Source of the DNA: Clostridiales bacterium
Lineage (GTDB): Bacteria > Bacillota > Clostridia > Oscillospirales > Oscillospiraceae
Length of the DNA: 47,810 nt
Assembly: GCA_022774865.1 (NCBI GenBank)
Contig: JALFLH010000009.1
Location: 1 to 47,810 of the forward strand
Direction: 5' to 3'
Part shown: in pieces, positions 15,543 to 24,064 of the stretch
Layout of the letters: every line of letters starts with the position of its first letter
How positions within the stretch are numbered: position 1 is the first letter of the stretch
The notes under the pieces: model-generated
The model's input: only the letters and a program-made list of their open reading frames with translations
The model's database searches: none
What the model was told of the DNA's origin: nothing
Translations under genes and position numbers: made by a program

Positions 15543-17945
15543 TTGCACGAACACATTGTTGACGGGCTTTTGCCGGTGCTCGCCCTGCGGGGCCTGACGG
15601 TTTTCCCGGATCAGACGGTTCATTTTGATGTTGGCCGGGTTAAATCCGCACTGGCATTGGAGGACGCCATGAAAAAGGATCAGAAGATTTTTCTGGTTCC
15701 CCAGAAGGATCTGCTGAAGGACGACCCCACACTTGGCGACCTGTACCCCATTGGAACCGTTGCCCAGGTGAAGCAGGTGCTGCGTAGCCAGGGAGAGAAT
15801 CTGCGGGTGCTGGTCACCGGCATCTGTCGGGGCAGAATTGAGGAGCTGACCCAGAATGAGCCGTTTCTGGCAGGACGAATCAGCTCCGTGCCGGAAACAG
15901 AGCTTGCCGACACCACCCGCGCCCATGCCCTGCGCCGGGAGGCAAACGGGTTGTATTCGATCTATTCCGATCTGATTGAGCATCCGGTGCAGTCCATCCA
16001 GCTTCGGATGATGGCGTCGGAAGATTCCGGCTATCTCGCGGACTCCATCGCGCAGAATTCCGGAATCGATTTCCCGGAAAAGGCGAAAATGCTCTGCCAG
16101 CTCAATCCGGTCAAGCGGCTGGAAATGGCGGTGAAGCTGCTGCGGCAGGAGGTTGAAATCCTCAAGCTGGAGGCGGATATTCAGGAAAAGACCAGAGCCA
16201 ATATTGACCAGAACCAAAAGGAATATTACCTGCGGGAGCAGATCCGTTCAATTAAGGAAGAACTGGGCGAATCGGACGAACAGTCTGAATTTGCGGACTA
16301 TGAGCAGGCAATTCTCAAGCTTCATCTGCCTGAGGAATCCGAAAAGAAGCTGCTGAAGGACATTGACCGACTGAAAAAGCAGCCCTTCGGTTCCTCCGAG
16401 GCGGCGGTGCTGCGGAATTATCTGGATACCGTTCTGGAACTGCCGTGGAACAAGCACACCAAAGAGCGGGTGGATGTGGATGCCGCCAGAAAGATTCTGG
16501 ACCGGGAGCATTTCGGACTTCAAAAGGTGAAGGAGCGGATTCTGGAAACCATCGCTGTGCGCAAGATGGCGCCGGATATGCCGCCCCAGATTCTCTGTCT
16601 GGTCGGCCCGCCGGGTGTGGGCAAAACATCCATTGCCTTCTCCATCGCCCGGTGTCTGAACCGGAAAATGGCGCGTATCTCTCTGGGCGGCGTGCACGAT
16701 GAGGCGGATATCCGGGGACACCGGAAAACCTATGTGGGCGCCATGCCCGGCCGGATCATCTCCGCCCTGATTCAGTCCGGCAGCTCCAATCCGGTGCTCC
16801 TGCTGGACGAGATTGACAAGATGGGGTCTGACTATCGGGGTGACCCCAGCGCTGCACTGCTGGAAGTGCTGGATGCCGAGCAGAACGCAGCTTACCGGGA
16901 TCATTATCTGGAAATCCCGGTTGACCTGTCCGATGTGATGTTTATCACCACGGCCAATACGCTGGACACCGTTCCCCGACCCCTGCTGGACCGGATGGAG
17001 GTGATTGAGCTTGGCTCCTATACCGATGAGGAAAAGCTCATGATCGCAAAAAACCATCTGATTCCCAAGCAGATGGAAAAACACGGCATCCGCAAATCCC
17101 AGCTCAAAATCACGGATGACGCCATCCGGGAGATGATTTCCTGCTACACCCGGGAGTCCGGTGTGCGGAGTCTGGAACGCTGCGCGGCAGAAATCTGCCG
17201 CAAGAGCGATATGCAGCTTCTGGAACAGGAGCAGCCCAAACGGATTACCGTCACCGGTTCCAATCTGGAGGACTTCCTGGGGGTACGAAAGTACCTGCCT
17301 GACCGGCTTCCTGTGTATGATCAGGTTGGTCTGGTCACCGGGCTTGCCTGGACTTCCGTGGGCGGCGAGACGCTGGAGGTGGAAGTGGGCGTGATGGACG
17401 GCTCCGGAAAGCTGGAGCTCACCGGAAATTTGGGTGATGTGATGAAGGAATCCGCTCATGCGGCGCTCAGCTATATCCGCGCCAACGCGGAAAAACTTGG
17501 AATTGTCCCGGATTTCTATAAAACCAAGGATATCCACGTTCATTTTCCAGAGGGTGCCGTGCCCAAGGACGGCCCAAGCGCCGGCGTGACGGTCTGCACC
17601 GCTATGGTTTCCGCGCTGACCAATACCAGTGTGCGGCGTGATGTGGCCATGACCGGAGAGATTACCCTGCGGGGGAGGGTGCTGCCCATCGGCGGACTGA
17701 AGGAAAAAACCATGGCCGCTCTGCGCCACGGGATTTCCACCGTGATTATTCCCAAGGACAATGAGCGGGATTTGCAGGAAATCGATCAGACGGTGCGCCG
17801 TCAGCTTAATTTCATCGCCGCTTCCACGGTGGACACCGTGCTGGACGCGGCGCTGAACCGCACAGCTCAGGTGGATGCCACCATGCTGTCCGATCTTCCC
17901 GCTGAAGTAAAAGCAATCAGAAACAAGCCTGCGCTTCGCCAGTAA
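15543..17945 (+). CDS. lon: ATP-dependent protease Lon
   Basis: An 800-residue Lon. TTG at 15543 is chosen because AAGGAGG lies 9 bases upstream. With this start the catalytic dyad falls at Ser679 (PKDGPSAGV) and Lys722 ([10 protein letters not shown]), the same numbers as in E. coli Lon. The N-terminal substrate domain begins [13 protein letters not shown]. Walker A is GPPGVGKT at 355-362 and Walker B is [10 protein letters not shown]. It degrades damaged and regulatory proteins. An in-frame extension to 15405 exists but runs back into clpX. engB follows directly, the usual clpX-lon-engB order of Firmicutes. Confidence 0.96.
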   Translation: MHEHIVDGLLPVLALRGLTVFPDQTVHFDVGRVKSALALEDAMKKDQKIFLVPQKDLLKDDPTLGDLYPIGTVAQVKQVLRSQGENLRVLVTGICRGRIEELTQNEPFLAGRISSVPETELADTTRAHALRREANGLYSIYSDLIEHPVQSIQLRMMASEDSGYLADSIAQNSGIDFPEKAKMLCQLNPVKRLEMAVKLLRQEVEILKLEADIQEKTRANIDQNQKEYYLREQIRSIKEELGESDEQSEFADYEQAILKLHLPEESEKKLLKDIDRLKKQPFGSSEAAVLRNYLDTVLELPWNKHTKERVDVDAARKILDREHFGLQKVKERILETIAVRKMAPDMPPQILCLVGPPGVGKTSIAFSIARCLNRKMARISLGGVHDEADIRGHRKTYVGAMPGRIISALIQSGSSNPVLLLDEIDKMGSDYRGDPSAALLEVLDAEQNAAYRDHYLEIPVDLSDVMFITTANTLDTVPRPLLDRMEVIELGSYTDEEKLMIAKNHLIPKQMEKHGIRKSQLKITDDAIREMISCYTRESGVRSLERCAAEICRKSDMQLLEQEQPKRITVTGSNLEDFLGVRKYLPDRLPVYDQVGLVTGLAWTSVGGETLEVEVGVMDGSGKLELTGNLGDVMKESAHAALSYIRANAEKLGIVPDFYKTKDIHVHFPEGAVPKDGPSAGVTVCTAMVSALTNTSVRRDVAMTGEITLRGRVLPIGGLKEKTMAALRHGISTVIIPKDNERDLQEIDQTVRRQLNFIAASTVDTVLDAALNRTAQVDATMLSDLPAEVKAIRNKPALRQ

Positions 17946-17955
17946 GAGGTGGCAT

Positions 17956-18537
17956 ATGAACTTTCAAAACGTCGAATTTCTGATCTCCGCCGCCGCGCCC
18001 CGGGATTTTCCCAAAACGCGTCTGCCCGAGATTGCCTTTGCGGGCAAGTCCAACGTGGGAAAGTCCTCTGTGATCAACCGGATTCTGCAGCGCAAGAATT
18101 TCGCCCGGGTAGGGGATAAGCCTGGTAAGACCATCCATGTCAACTATTTCACCATCGACAAGACCTGCTATTTTGTGGATTTGCCCGGTTATGGCTTTGC
18201 CAAGGTTTCCCAGTCGGAAAAAGAACGTTGGGGAAAGCTGATGGAGGACTACTTCGCCGCGGGGCGAATTGATCTGGGTGTGCTGATCGTGGACTACCGC
18301 CATGCTCCCACCAACAATGATATCACCATGGCCCGGTGGTTTCTGGATATGGGCTGCCCCTTTGTGGTGGTTGCCAACAAGATGGACAAGTTGAAAAAGA
18401 GCGAGCTTGCTCCCAACCTGAAAACCATCCGGGAGGATCTGGAACTGCCGGACACCTGTCCGGTGATTCCGTTTTCTGCCGAAAAGGGCGACGGCCGGGA
18501 TGAACTGGTAAAATGGATTCTCAACGCAGTCAAATAA
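17956..18537 (+). CDS. engB: Ribosome biogenesis GTP-binding protein EngB (YsxC/YihA)
   Basis: A 193-residue single-domain GTPase. The P-loop GKSNVGKSSVINRI (about residue 31), G2 region GKTIHVNYF, G3 DLPGYGFA, G4 NKMDKLKK and G5 FSAEKG all match. It is required for 50S subunit assembly. It starts 10 bases after lon, with an AAGAGGTGG site, and ends the proteostasis cluster. Confidence 0.96.
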   Translation: MNFQNVEFLISAAAPRDFPKTRLPEIAFAGKSNVGKSSVINRILQRKNFARVGDKPGKTIHVNYFTIDKTCYFVDLPGYGFAKVSQSEKERWGKLMEDYFAAGRIDLGVLIVDYRHAPTNNDITMARWFLDMGCPFVVVANKMDKLKKSELAPNLKTIREDLELPDTCPVIPFSAEKGDGRDELVKWILNAVK

Positions 18538-18544
18538 CAGGAAT

Positions 18545-18568
18545 GGGTCGCAGCTATCGCTGCGACCC
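18545..18568. terminator. Hairpin between convergent genes
   Basis: A perfect 10-pair stem GGGTCGCAGC/GCTGCGACCC with loop TATC lies between engB (plus) and the lipoprotein gene (minus). No clear U run follows on either strand, so its terminator role is plausible but not certain. Confidence 0.5.
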
Positions 18569-18577
18569 AAACATCTT

Positions 18578-19024
18578 CTATCCGCTGACGGTTACTTTCA
18601 CGGTATTGTCCTGCGTTGACTGAAATCCGATGCAATAGGTTTGGGTGGAGATCAGATTGGCAAACGTAGCGGATTTGCCGGGCTCAATGCTGAGTGTCTG
18701 TAAGGCATTGCTGATATCATCCGGATCATACAAATTGCAGACAATGGCTGTTTCGCCCTCGTTGGTTATCCGGATCTGGGTGGTGTTGGTTTTGATGATC
18801 TCGTGAACATAGAGCGTCTCGTCCGCGCCGATGTTGTGGGCATAGGAAAAAGTACCGTCATCCGGGAAAAACAGCGTATATTCCGCGCTGCCTCGCCCCC
18901 CGGTTTCCGCGGGCGCGGGGGCTGTGACCTGAAAGGCCGACGACTTGACAGAAGGGATGGCGGCGCACCCGGCAAGAAATGTGAACAGGCAGAGCACCGC
19001 CGTTAGCTTCAGAACGTATTTCAT
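18578..19024 (-). CDS. Small lipoprotein of unknown function
   Basis: A 148-residue protein. ATG at 19024 with AAGGAGG in front is preferred over an upstream in-frame start. The signal peptide ends in the lipobox LAGC (Cys20). A Pro/Ala/Thr linker precedes a domain of about 100 residues rich in beta-strand patterns (TQIRITNEGETAIVCNLY, then LSIEPGKSATF). This looks like a small beta-sandwich for binding or scaffolding on the outer membrane face. It has its own promoter and is monocistronic. No specific family was recognised. Confidence 0.75.
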   Translation of the reverse strand: MKYVLKLTAVLCLFTFLAGCAAIPSVKSSAFQVTAPAPAETGGRGSAEYTLFFPDDGTFSYAHNIGADETLYVHEIIKTNTTQIRITNEGETAIVCNLYDPDDISNALQTLSIEPGKSATFANLISTQTYCIGFQSTQDNTVKVTVSG

Positions 19025-19056
19025 GGTTAATTCCTCCTTGTGCCTGGAATAGGGCA

Positions 19057-19085
19057 ATTATACCCGGTAACGTCTCACTTGACAA
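19057..19085 (-). promoter_or_regulatory. Promoter of the small lipoprotein gene
   Basis: Minus strand -35 TTGTCA (19080-19085), a 17-base spacer and -10 TATAAT (19057-19062), about 33 bases before the start codon. Confidence 0.75.
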
Positions 19086-19124
19086 CAATTCTTGCCCAAT
19101 CTTAATAGAAAGTAAGATATTCTT

Positions 19125-19159
19125 AAAAAAGCAGCCCGGAAACCATAGGTTCCGGGCTG
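19125..19159 (-). terminator. Terminator downstream of glnN
   Basis: On the minus strand the stem CAGCCCGGA/TCCGGGCTG (19132-19140 and 19151-19159, extended by ACC/GGT) is followed by GC and six U (19125-19130). It lies about 165 bases after the glnN stop. Confidence 0.85.
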
Positions 19160-19184
19160 AAAACTTCTGCAAACGTTATACTAA

Positions 19185-19320
19185 TATGCGGTTGAAAAGC
19201 TTGGATTTCGCGAATAAATCGTGAAAAACAAGGCTGAGGACACAGTAGGCCTTCCGCCCATCAAGGTCGAGATCGCATTTTCGCACGATTCAGGAAAGAC
19301 TGTCTGGGTTTAATCGCATA
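19185..19320. other. Structured non-coding segment downstream of glnN
   Basis: About 165 bases between the glnN stop and its terminator carry no gene but have nested pairing. The outer stem is TATGCGGTT (19185-19193) with AATCGCATA (19312-19320). The inner stem is AATCGTG-AAAA (19217-19227) with TTTT-CG-CACGATT (19278-19290). An AAGGC/GCCTT hairpin (19230-19253) lies inside. It could be a 3' UTR element, a small RNA released from the glnN message, or a decayed repeat. Confidence 0.45.
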
Positions 19321-19324
19321 AGGA

Positions 19325-21409
19325 TTAATAGTAAAGCAGATCCGCATAGGTGGGAAACGGCCAATAGGCTTTGTCGGTCATTTCCTCCAGACTGTCCGCG
19401 TCGGAACGGATGGCATCCATATCCGGCAGAATGGTTTCGTGGTAGTAGCGGGCGGCGGATTCCAGTTCGGACGGAACAGCGGTCATGTGGGATTTGAGCT
19501 TCTCACAGCCGTCAAACAGGGAGTCGGTCTTTTCGGAGAGGCGGGTAACCAGAGCGCTCTCGGCCTTGGTGGAAATGCCCAGCGCCTTTTTTGAAGCCAA
19601 TCCCTCCGACAGAACCCGGGTATAGTGCAGAGCGGCGGGAAGAATCTGGCGCATTGCCATGTCCAGCGTGGTCTTGGCTTCAATTCCCACAATTTTATTG
19701 TATGCCTCCATGTGGATGGCATAACGCGCCCGGAATTCCGCTTCGGTGAAGATGCCATGCCGGGTAACCAGATCAATGTTCTTGGGAGAGATGTAGGAGG
19801 GCAGGCATTCGGGAGTCGAAGCGAAATTACTCAGTCCCCGGCGGGCGGCTTCCTGCTTCCATTCCTCAGAATATCCATTTCCGTCAAAAATGATTCGCTG
19901 ATGTTCGGTGAAGGCTTTGCAGACCAGATTATGCAGTGTGGCATCGAAGTCATCGGCCTGCTCCAGCGCGTCGGCAAAACGCCCCAGTTCCTCAGCCATA
20001 ATGGTGTTCAGGGCGATATTGGGGCCGGCAATGGACTGGGAGGAGCCAAGCATACGAAATTCAAATTTATTGCCGGTAAAGGCCAGCGGACTGGTTCGGT
20101 TCCGGTCGGTGGTATCCTTCGGTATGGTGGGCATGACATCCACGCCGACCCGCATTACGCTTTTTTCGGGATCTGTGTAGTTGGTGCCGTCGATGATGGA
20201 GCGAACGACGGCGTTCAGCTCATCGCCAAGGAAAATGGAAACGATGGCCGGAGGCGCTTCGTTGGCTCCCAGACGGTGGTCATTTCCGGCAGATGCGACC
20301 GTACAGCGCAGAAAGTCCTGATATTCATCCACACCCTGTACAAAGGCGGCCAGAAACAGCAGGAACTGGGCGTTTTGCCGGGGTGTCTTGCCCGGGCTGA
20401 AGAGGTTTTTACCGGTATCGGTGGCAAGCGACCAGTTATTGTGCTTGCCGGAACCATTGATTCCCTCAAAGGGTTTTTCATGGAGCAGACACACCAGGTC
20501 GTGCTTGGCGGCGCATTTTTTCATGATTTCCATGACGAGCTGGTTGGCGTCACAGGCGCTGGAAGCGCCGGAATAGATGGGCGCCATCTCGTGCTGGCAG
20601 GGCGCGACCTCATTGTGCTTGGTTTTGGAAAGAACTCCAAGCCGCCAGAGCTGTTCGTCCAGATCCTTCATAAAGTTGGAGATCCGGGTTCGGATGGTGC
20701 CGAAGTAGTGATCGTCCAGCTCCTGTCCCTTGGGTGGGCGGGCGCCGAACAGAGTGCGGCCGGTCAGACGAAGATCCTCGCGCTGGGCATACAGTGCCTT
20801 GGGCAGGATAAAGTATTCCTGCTCCGCACCCACACAGGCCACCACGCGCTTGGCATCCGTATCGCCGAACAGCCGGATAATGCGCATGGCTTCCCGGGAA
20901 ACCTCCTCCAGAGAGCGCAGCAGCGGCGTTTTCTTGTCCAGCGCCTCTCCGTTGTAGGAAAAGAAGCAGGTGGGGATGTACAGGCTGCCGTCCTTGACAA
21001 AGGCAAAGGAGGTGGGGTCCCAGGCGGTGTAGCCTCTGGCCTCAAAGGTGGCGCGCAGACCGCCGGAGGGGAAGGAGGAGGCGTCTGGCTCACCACGCAC
21101 CAGCTCTTTGCCGGAAAACTCCATGATCACCTTTCCATCGCCGATGGGGGTGATGAAGGAATCGTGCTTTTCGGCAGTAATGCCGGTCATGGGCTGGAAC
21201 CAGTGGGTATAGTGAGTTGCTCCTTTTTCAATGGCCCAGAGCTTCATGGCTTCGGCGATTTCGTTGGCCACATCCAGCGTCAGATGGGTGCCGGAATCGA
21301 TGCAGTGCTTCCACGCCTCGTAAATCGCGGGAGCCAGACGCTGCTTCATGGTTGCCTCGGTGAAAACATCGCTTCCAAAAATATCGGGCACGTTGATGGG
21401 ATTGTTCAA
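19325..21409 (-). CDS. glnN: Glutamine synthetase type III
   Basis: A 694-residue GSIII, which makes glutamine from glutamate, ammonia and ATP. The start is taken as TTG at 21409 with AAAGGATG upstream, giving MNNPINVPDIFGSDVF, a normal GSIII beginning. The conserved HWFQPMTG, EKHDSFI, FPSGGLRATFEARGYTAWD, CVGAEQEYF, KHNEVAPCQHEMAP, NGSGKHNNWS and NRTSPLAFTGNKFEFR blocks are all present. The reading frame continues open to 21586, but that part has no family resemblance. It has its own promoter, a leader of about 85 bases, and diverges from an aminotransferase. GSIII is common in anaerobic gut bacteria. Confidence 0.95.
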   Translation of the reverse strand: MNNPINVPDIFGSDVFTEATMKQRLAPAIYEAWKHCIDSGTHLTLDVANEIAEAMKLWAIEKGATHYTHWFQPMTGITAEKHDSFITPIGDGKVIMEFSGKELVRGEPDASSFPSGGLRATFEARGYTAWDPTSFAFVKDGSLYIPTCFFSYNGEALDKKTPLLRSLEEVSREAMRIIRLFGDTDAKRVVACVGAEQEYFILPKALYAQREDLRLTGRTLFGARPPKGQELDDHYFGTIRTRISNFMKDLDEQLWRLGVLSKTKHNEVAPCQHEMAPIYSGASSACDANQLVMEIMKKCAAKHDLVCLLHEKPFEGINGSGKHNNWSLATDTGKNLFSPGKTPRQNAQFLLFLAAFVQGVDEYQDFLRCTVASAGNDHRLGANEAPPAIVSIFLGDELNAVVRSIIDGTNYTDPEKSVMRVGVDVMPTIPKDTTDRNRTSPLAFTGNKFEFRMLGSSQSIAGPNIALNTIMAEELGRFADALEQADDFDATLHNLVCKAFTEHQRIIFDGNGYSEEWKQEAARRGLSNFASTPECLPSYISPKNIDLVTRHGIFTEAEFRARYAIHMEAYNKIVGIEAKTTLDMAMRQILPAALHYTRVLSEGLASKKALGISTKAESALVTRLSEKTDSLFDGCEKLKSHMTAVPSELESAARYYHETILPDMDAIRSDADSLEEMTDKAYWPFPTYADLLYY

Positions 21410-21500
21410 AACGGCACATCCTTTCAAAACGGGAATATTTTGCGCGGGCGGAAAGAGAAATCCGTTGAAAATCCGGGTTCCTTTCCACTTTCTACATGGG

Positions 21501-21529
21501 ATTCTATGGCAATTGGGAAAAAAATGCAA
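21501..21529 (-). promoter_or_regulatory. Promoter of glnN
   Basis: Minus strand -35 TTGCAT (21524-21529), a 17-base spacer starting with six T, and -10 TAGAAT (21501-21506). Downstream, the leader has GGAAAG/CTTTCC arms (21481-21486 with 21450-21455) that could form a hairpin. The TTGCATTTTTTTC word is shared with the divergent promoter at 21634. Confidence 0.7.
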
Positions 21530-21633
21530 GAGTGAAAATGAATAAAAAAGAAATACAGGGGGCGGGGCATTTGTACATTTCTCCAAATTCTTGAAAAGAG
21601 TATGGCCAAAATGAATTTTTTACCCAATTCATG

Positions 21634-21662
21634 TTGCATTTTTTTCGCCCGATGCGTATAAT
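21634..21662 (+). promoter_or_regulatory. Promoter of the aminotransferase gene
   Basis: -35 TTGCAT (21634-21639), a 17-base spacer and perfect -10 TATAAT (21657-21662), about 40 bases before the start codon. Confidence 0.85.
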
Positions 21663-21703
21663 ATCCCCAGAAATCAAGCATTTCAGGCGAAAGGATGATG
21701 GAT

Positions 21704-23008
21704 ATGGCCACCTATTCTTGCAGAAGCAGAGAAGAGCTTCGCATGGAATACAAAAAACTGATGAACCGCTATGAGGCGCTGAAGCATGAAAATCTAAAGC
21801 TGGATATGTCCCGCGGAAAGCCCAGCCAGCTCCAGCTCGATCTGGTCAGCGATATGCTTACCGTCCTGCAGAACTCCAAGGACTGCATCATTGACGGACT
21901 GGACTGTCGGAATTACGGTGATCTGGCAGGCCTGAAATGCGCCAGAGAATATTGGGCAGATGTGCTTGGCTGCAAGCCCAGCCAGACCTTTGTAGGCGGA
22001 AACGCCAGTTTGAGCCTGATGTACGATCTGATTGCCCGCGCCTTTACCTACGGCCTGAAGGACAGCCCCCGGCCCTGGTGCAAGGAGGAACGTATCAAGT
22101 TCCTGTGCCCCAGCCCCGGTTATGACCGCCATTTTCGGATTACCGAGAAATTTGGCTTTGAGCTGATCACGGTACCTATGACGCCGGACGGACCGGATAT
22201 GGACGTGGTGGAACAGCTTGTGGAGGACCCCATGGTGAAGGGAATCTGGTGCGTGCCAAAATTCTCCAACCCCCAGGGCTACTGCTATTCCGAGGAAACG
22301 GTTGACCGGTTTGCCAATCTGAAGCCCGCGGCTCCGGACTTTGCCATCATGTGGGACAATGCCTACTGCGTGCATGAGTTCGATGGGGAATTCCAGCCCT
22401 TCCGGGATATTATCTCCCTGTGCGCCGAGGCCGGCCGTCCCAACATGGTCTATGAATTTGCCTCCAGCTCCAAGATTACCTTCCCGGGTGCGGGCATCTC
22501 CGTGATGGCCGCGTCGGAGGAGAATATTGCCTACCATTCGAAGCTGATCGGCGTGCAGACCATCTCCTATGACAAGGTCAACCAGCTCCGCCATGTATTG
22601 TATCTGAAGGACAGGGCGCACACGCTGGAGTTGATGAAAAAGCACGCGCAGATTCTGGCGCCCAAGTTTGAACTGGTTCTGAAAATGCTCCGCGCGGAGG
22701 TTACGGATAAGGGAATTGCCCACTGGCATCATCCCCAGGGCGGCTACTTTGTCTGTGTGGCTGCCATGCCCGGCACTGCCAAGCGGACGTTGGAGCTGTG
22801 CAAAAAAGCGGGCGTGACGCTGACGGAAGCCGGTGCGACCTATCCATACGGCATTGATCCCCACGATTCCATGATCCGCATTGCCCCCAGCCTGCCGCCC
22901 ATCGAGGAGCTGGAAAAGGCTATGCAGGTTTTCTGCACCTGCCTGAAGCTGGCCGCGCTGGAAAAGTACCTGGGCATCACGCTGGAGTCCGTGACGGACG
23001 AGAAATAA
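21704..23008 (+). CDS. Rv3722c-like aspartate aminotransferase
   Basis: A 434-residue fold-type I PLP enzyme. The N-terminal LKLDMSRGKPSQLQLDL is the signature of the Asp_aminotransf family (PF12897), to which the mycobacterial aspartate aminotransferase Rv3722c belongs. The PLP lysine is in SSSKITFPGAG (Lys257), and the aspartate of MWDNAYCVHEF contacts the cofactor. The reaction is probably aspartate plus 2-oxoglutarate to oxaloacetate plus glutamate. ATG at 21704 is taken because AAAGGATG fits its spacing; ATGs at 21695 and 21698 are also in frame. It is divergent from glnN and has its own promoter and terminator. Confidence 0.88.
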   Translation: MATYSCRSREELRMEYKKLMNRYEALKHENLKLDMSRGKPSQLQLDLVSDMLTVLQNSKDCIIDGLDCRNYGDLAGLKCAREYWADVLGCKPSQTFVGGNASLSLMYDLIARAFTYGLKDSPRPWCKEERIKFLCPSPGYDRHFRITEKFGFELITVPMTPDGPDMDVVEQLVEDPMVKGIWCVPKFSNPQGYCYSEETVDRFANLKPAAPDFAIMWDNAYCVHEFDGEFQPFRDIISLCAEAGRPNMVYEFASSSKITFPGAGISVMAASEENIAYHSKLIGVQTISYDKVNQLRHVLYLKDRAHTLELMKKHAQILAPKFELVLKMLRAEVTDKGIAHWHHPQGGYFVCVAAMPGTAKRTLELCKKAGVTLTEAGATYPYGIDPHDSMIRIAPSLPPIEELEKAMQVFCTCLKLAALEKYLGITLESVTDEK

Positions 23009-23017
23009 TCACGCCTG

Positions 23018-23046
23018 AAAAAGCCTCCGCCGGGAGGCTTTTTCTT
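23018..23046 (+). terminator. Terminator of the aminotransferase gene
   Basis: AAAAAGCCTCC-GCCG-GGAGGCTTTTT hairpin with a U run. The -35 of the next gene begins within its tail. Confidence 0.92.
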
Positions 23047-23073
23047 TACATTTCAAATGCAGGATGCTACAAT
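23045..23073 (+). promoter_or_regulatory. Promoter of the LUD-domain gene
   Basis: -35 TTTACA (23045-23050), a 17-base spacer and -10 TACAAT (23068-23073), with TGC directly before the -10. Confidence 0.7.
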
Positions 23074-23096
23074 GAATGAAAAAGGAGGCGCGTTTT

Positions 23097-23738
23097 ATGG
23101 CAACACCAAAGGAATTGTATTACGAAAAGCGGGGACAGGTGCTTGTGAAGAACCTGCAATCCCGCCATTTTGAGGCATATTACTGCGCGAGTCGGGAGGC
23201 AGCGCTGGAAAAGGCGCTGGCATTGATCCCGGAAGGCTCCACCGTTGGCTGGGGCGGCGCGATGAGCTGCCAGCAGATCGGGCTGATGCAGGCGCTCCAC
23301 GCCGGAGATTACCGGCCCATCGACCGGGAACTTTGCAAGACTCCGGAAGCGCGGGAGCAGGCGCAACGGGAGATGTTTTGCGCTGATTTTTTCCTCACCG
23401 GCGCCAACGCCCTGAGTCTGGATGGTCAAATGGTGAATATTGACGGCACCGGAAACCGGGTGGGTGCCATTGTTTACGGCCCTAAAAATGTGCTGGTGAT
23501 CGCGGGTATGAATAAGGTGGAGGACAGTCTGGAAGCGGCGCTCCGCCGGGCGAGAACCATCGCCGCGCCCATGAACAAGCAGCGCTTTGAAAATCCTCCC
23601 ACACCCTGCCTGATCACCGGAACCTGTGCTGACTGCAGGAGCGAGGGCTGTATCTGCAATCAGATTGTTATTACCCGCCACTGCCGTCCGGCAGGACGGA
23701 TCAAGTTCATTCTGGTGGGAGAGGATCTGGGTTTTTAA
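23097..23738 (+). CDS. LUD domain (LutC/YkgG-like) protein
   Basis: A 213-residue protein of the DUF162/LUD family, related to lactate-utilisation protein C. Features are STVGWGGAMSCQQIGL (about residue 50), ADFFLTGANALSLDGQMVN (about 100-118) and VYGPKNVLVIAGMNKV. The tail carries a cysteine set (C..TGTCADCRSEGCICN) that may bind metal. ATG at 23097 follows AAAGGAGG; an upstream in-frame ATG lies within that site. No lutA or lutB genes are nearby, so a link to lactate oxidation is not supported by context. Stand-alone members like this are frequent in Clostridia and uncharacterised. Confidence 0.85.
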   Translation: MATPKELYYEKRGQVLVKNLQSRHFEAYYCASREAALEKALALIPEGSTVGWGGAMSCQQIGLMQALHAGDYRPIDRELCKTPEAREQAQREMFCADFFLTGANALSLDGQMVNIDGTGNRVGAIVYGPKNVLVIAGMNKVEDSLEAALRRARTIAAPMNKQRFENPPTPCLITGTCADCRSEGCICNQIVITRHCRPAGRIKFILVGEDLGF

Positions 23739-23743
23739 AAGAT

Positions 23744-23768
23744 AGCCGCCCGCGTGGGCGGCTTCTTT
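23744..23768 (+). terminator. Terminator after the LUD-domain gene
   Basis: GCCGCCC-GCGT-GGGCGGC stem followed by TTCTTT. It also lies just past the end of the convergent small gene. Confidence 0.8.
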
Positions 23769-23769
23769 G

Positions 23770-23946
23770 CTACATACCCATCTCCCGATTCAGCTTATCG
23801 CTGACCTTCCATGCCGCGTCCTCAACCTTGTTGGCGGCCTTTGCTGCCAGACGGCGGGTCGGATTGTTGCGCGGCATCATCAGAATCGCTACGGCACCCG
23901 CGGCCGCGCCAAGCCCCATGGTGATGGCCCATCCTTTAATCTGCAT
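23770..23946 (-). CDS. Small membrane protein, YtxH-like
   Basis: A 58-residue protein. ATG at 23946 has AAAGGAGGG upstream; an open frame continues further upstream but is not needed. One glycine/alanine-rich transmembrane segment (about residues 5-21, AITMGLGAAAGAVAILMM) is followed by a charged amphipathic helix (AAKAANKVEDAAWKVSDKL). This resembles small YtxH-type stress proteins, but it is too short for a firm call. It is convergent with the LUD gene. Confidence 0.65.
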   Translation of the reverse strand: MQIKGWAITMGLGAAAGAVAILMMPRNNPTRRLAAKAANKVEDAAWKVSDKLNREMGM

Positions 23947-24012
23947 CCATATCCCTCCTTTCCATTCTAGTATGCCCCGCGCGAAAATTTTCACTTCTGG
24001 AATGTTTTTGCC

Positions 24013-24041
24013 TTTTCACAGGGAATAATCTGTGATACAAT
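24013..24041 (+). promoter_or_regulatory. Promoter of the OMPDC-like gene
   Basis: -35 TTTTCA (24013-24018), a 17-base spacer and -10 TACAAT (24036-24041), 23 bases before the start codon. Confidence 0.65.
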
Positions 24042-24064
24042 GGTAAAAAAATGGGGGCGATGTT

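Noticed and set aside
16248..17729. A 493-codon open frame opposite lon
   Set aside because: Shadow of lon; His- and Gln-rich translation typical of reversed GC-rich coding DNA.
19625..21535. A 636-codon open frame on the plus strand opposite glnN
   Set aside because: It is fully antisense to a well-supported glutamine synthetase. Its composition is that of a codon-bias shadow, and it has no recognisable domain or ribosome site.
21410..21586. 59-codon N-terminal extension of glnN
   Set aside because: It crosses the promoter and leader and has no similarity to type III glutamine synthetase.
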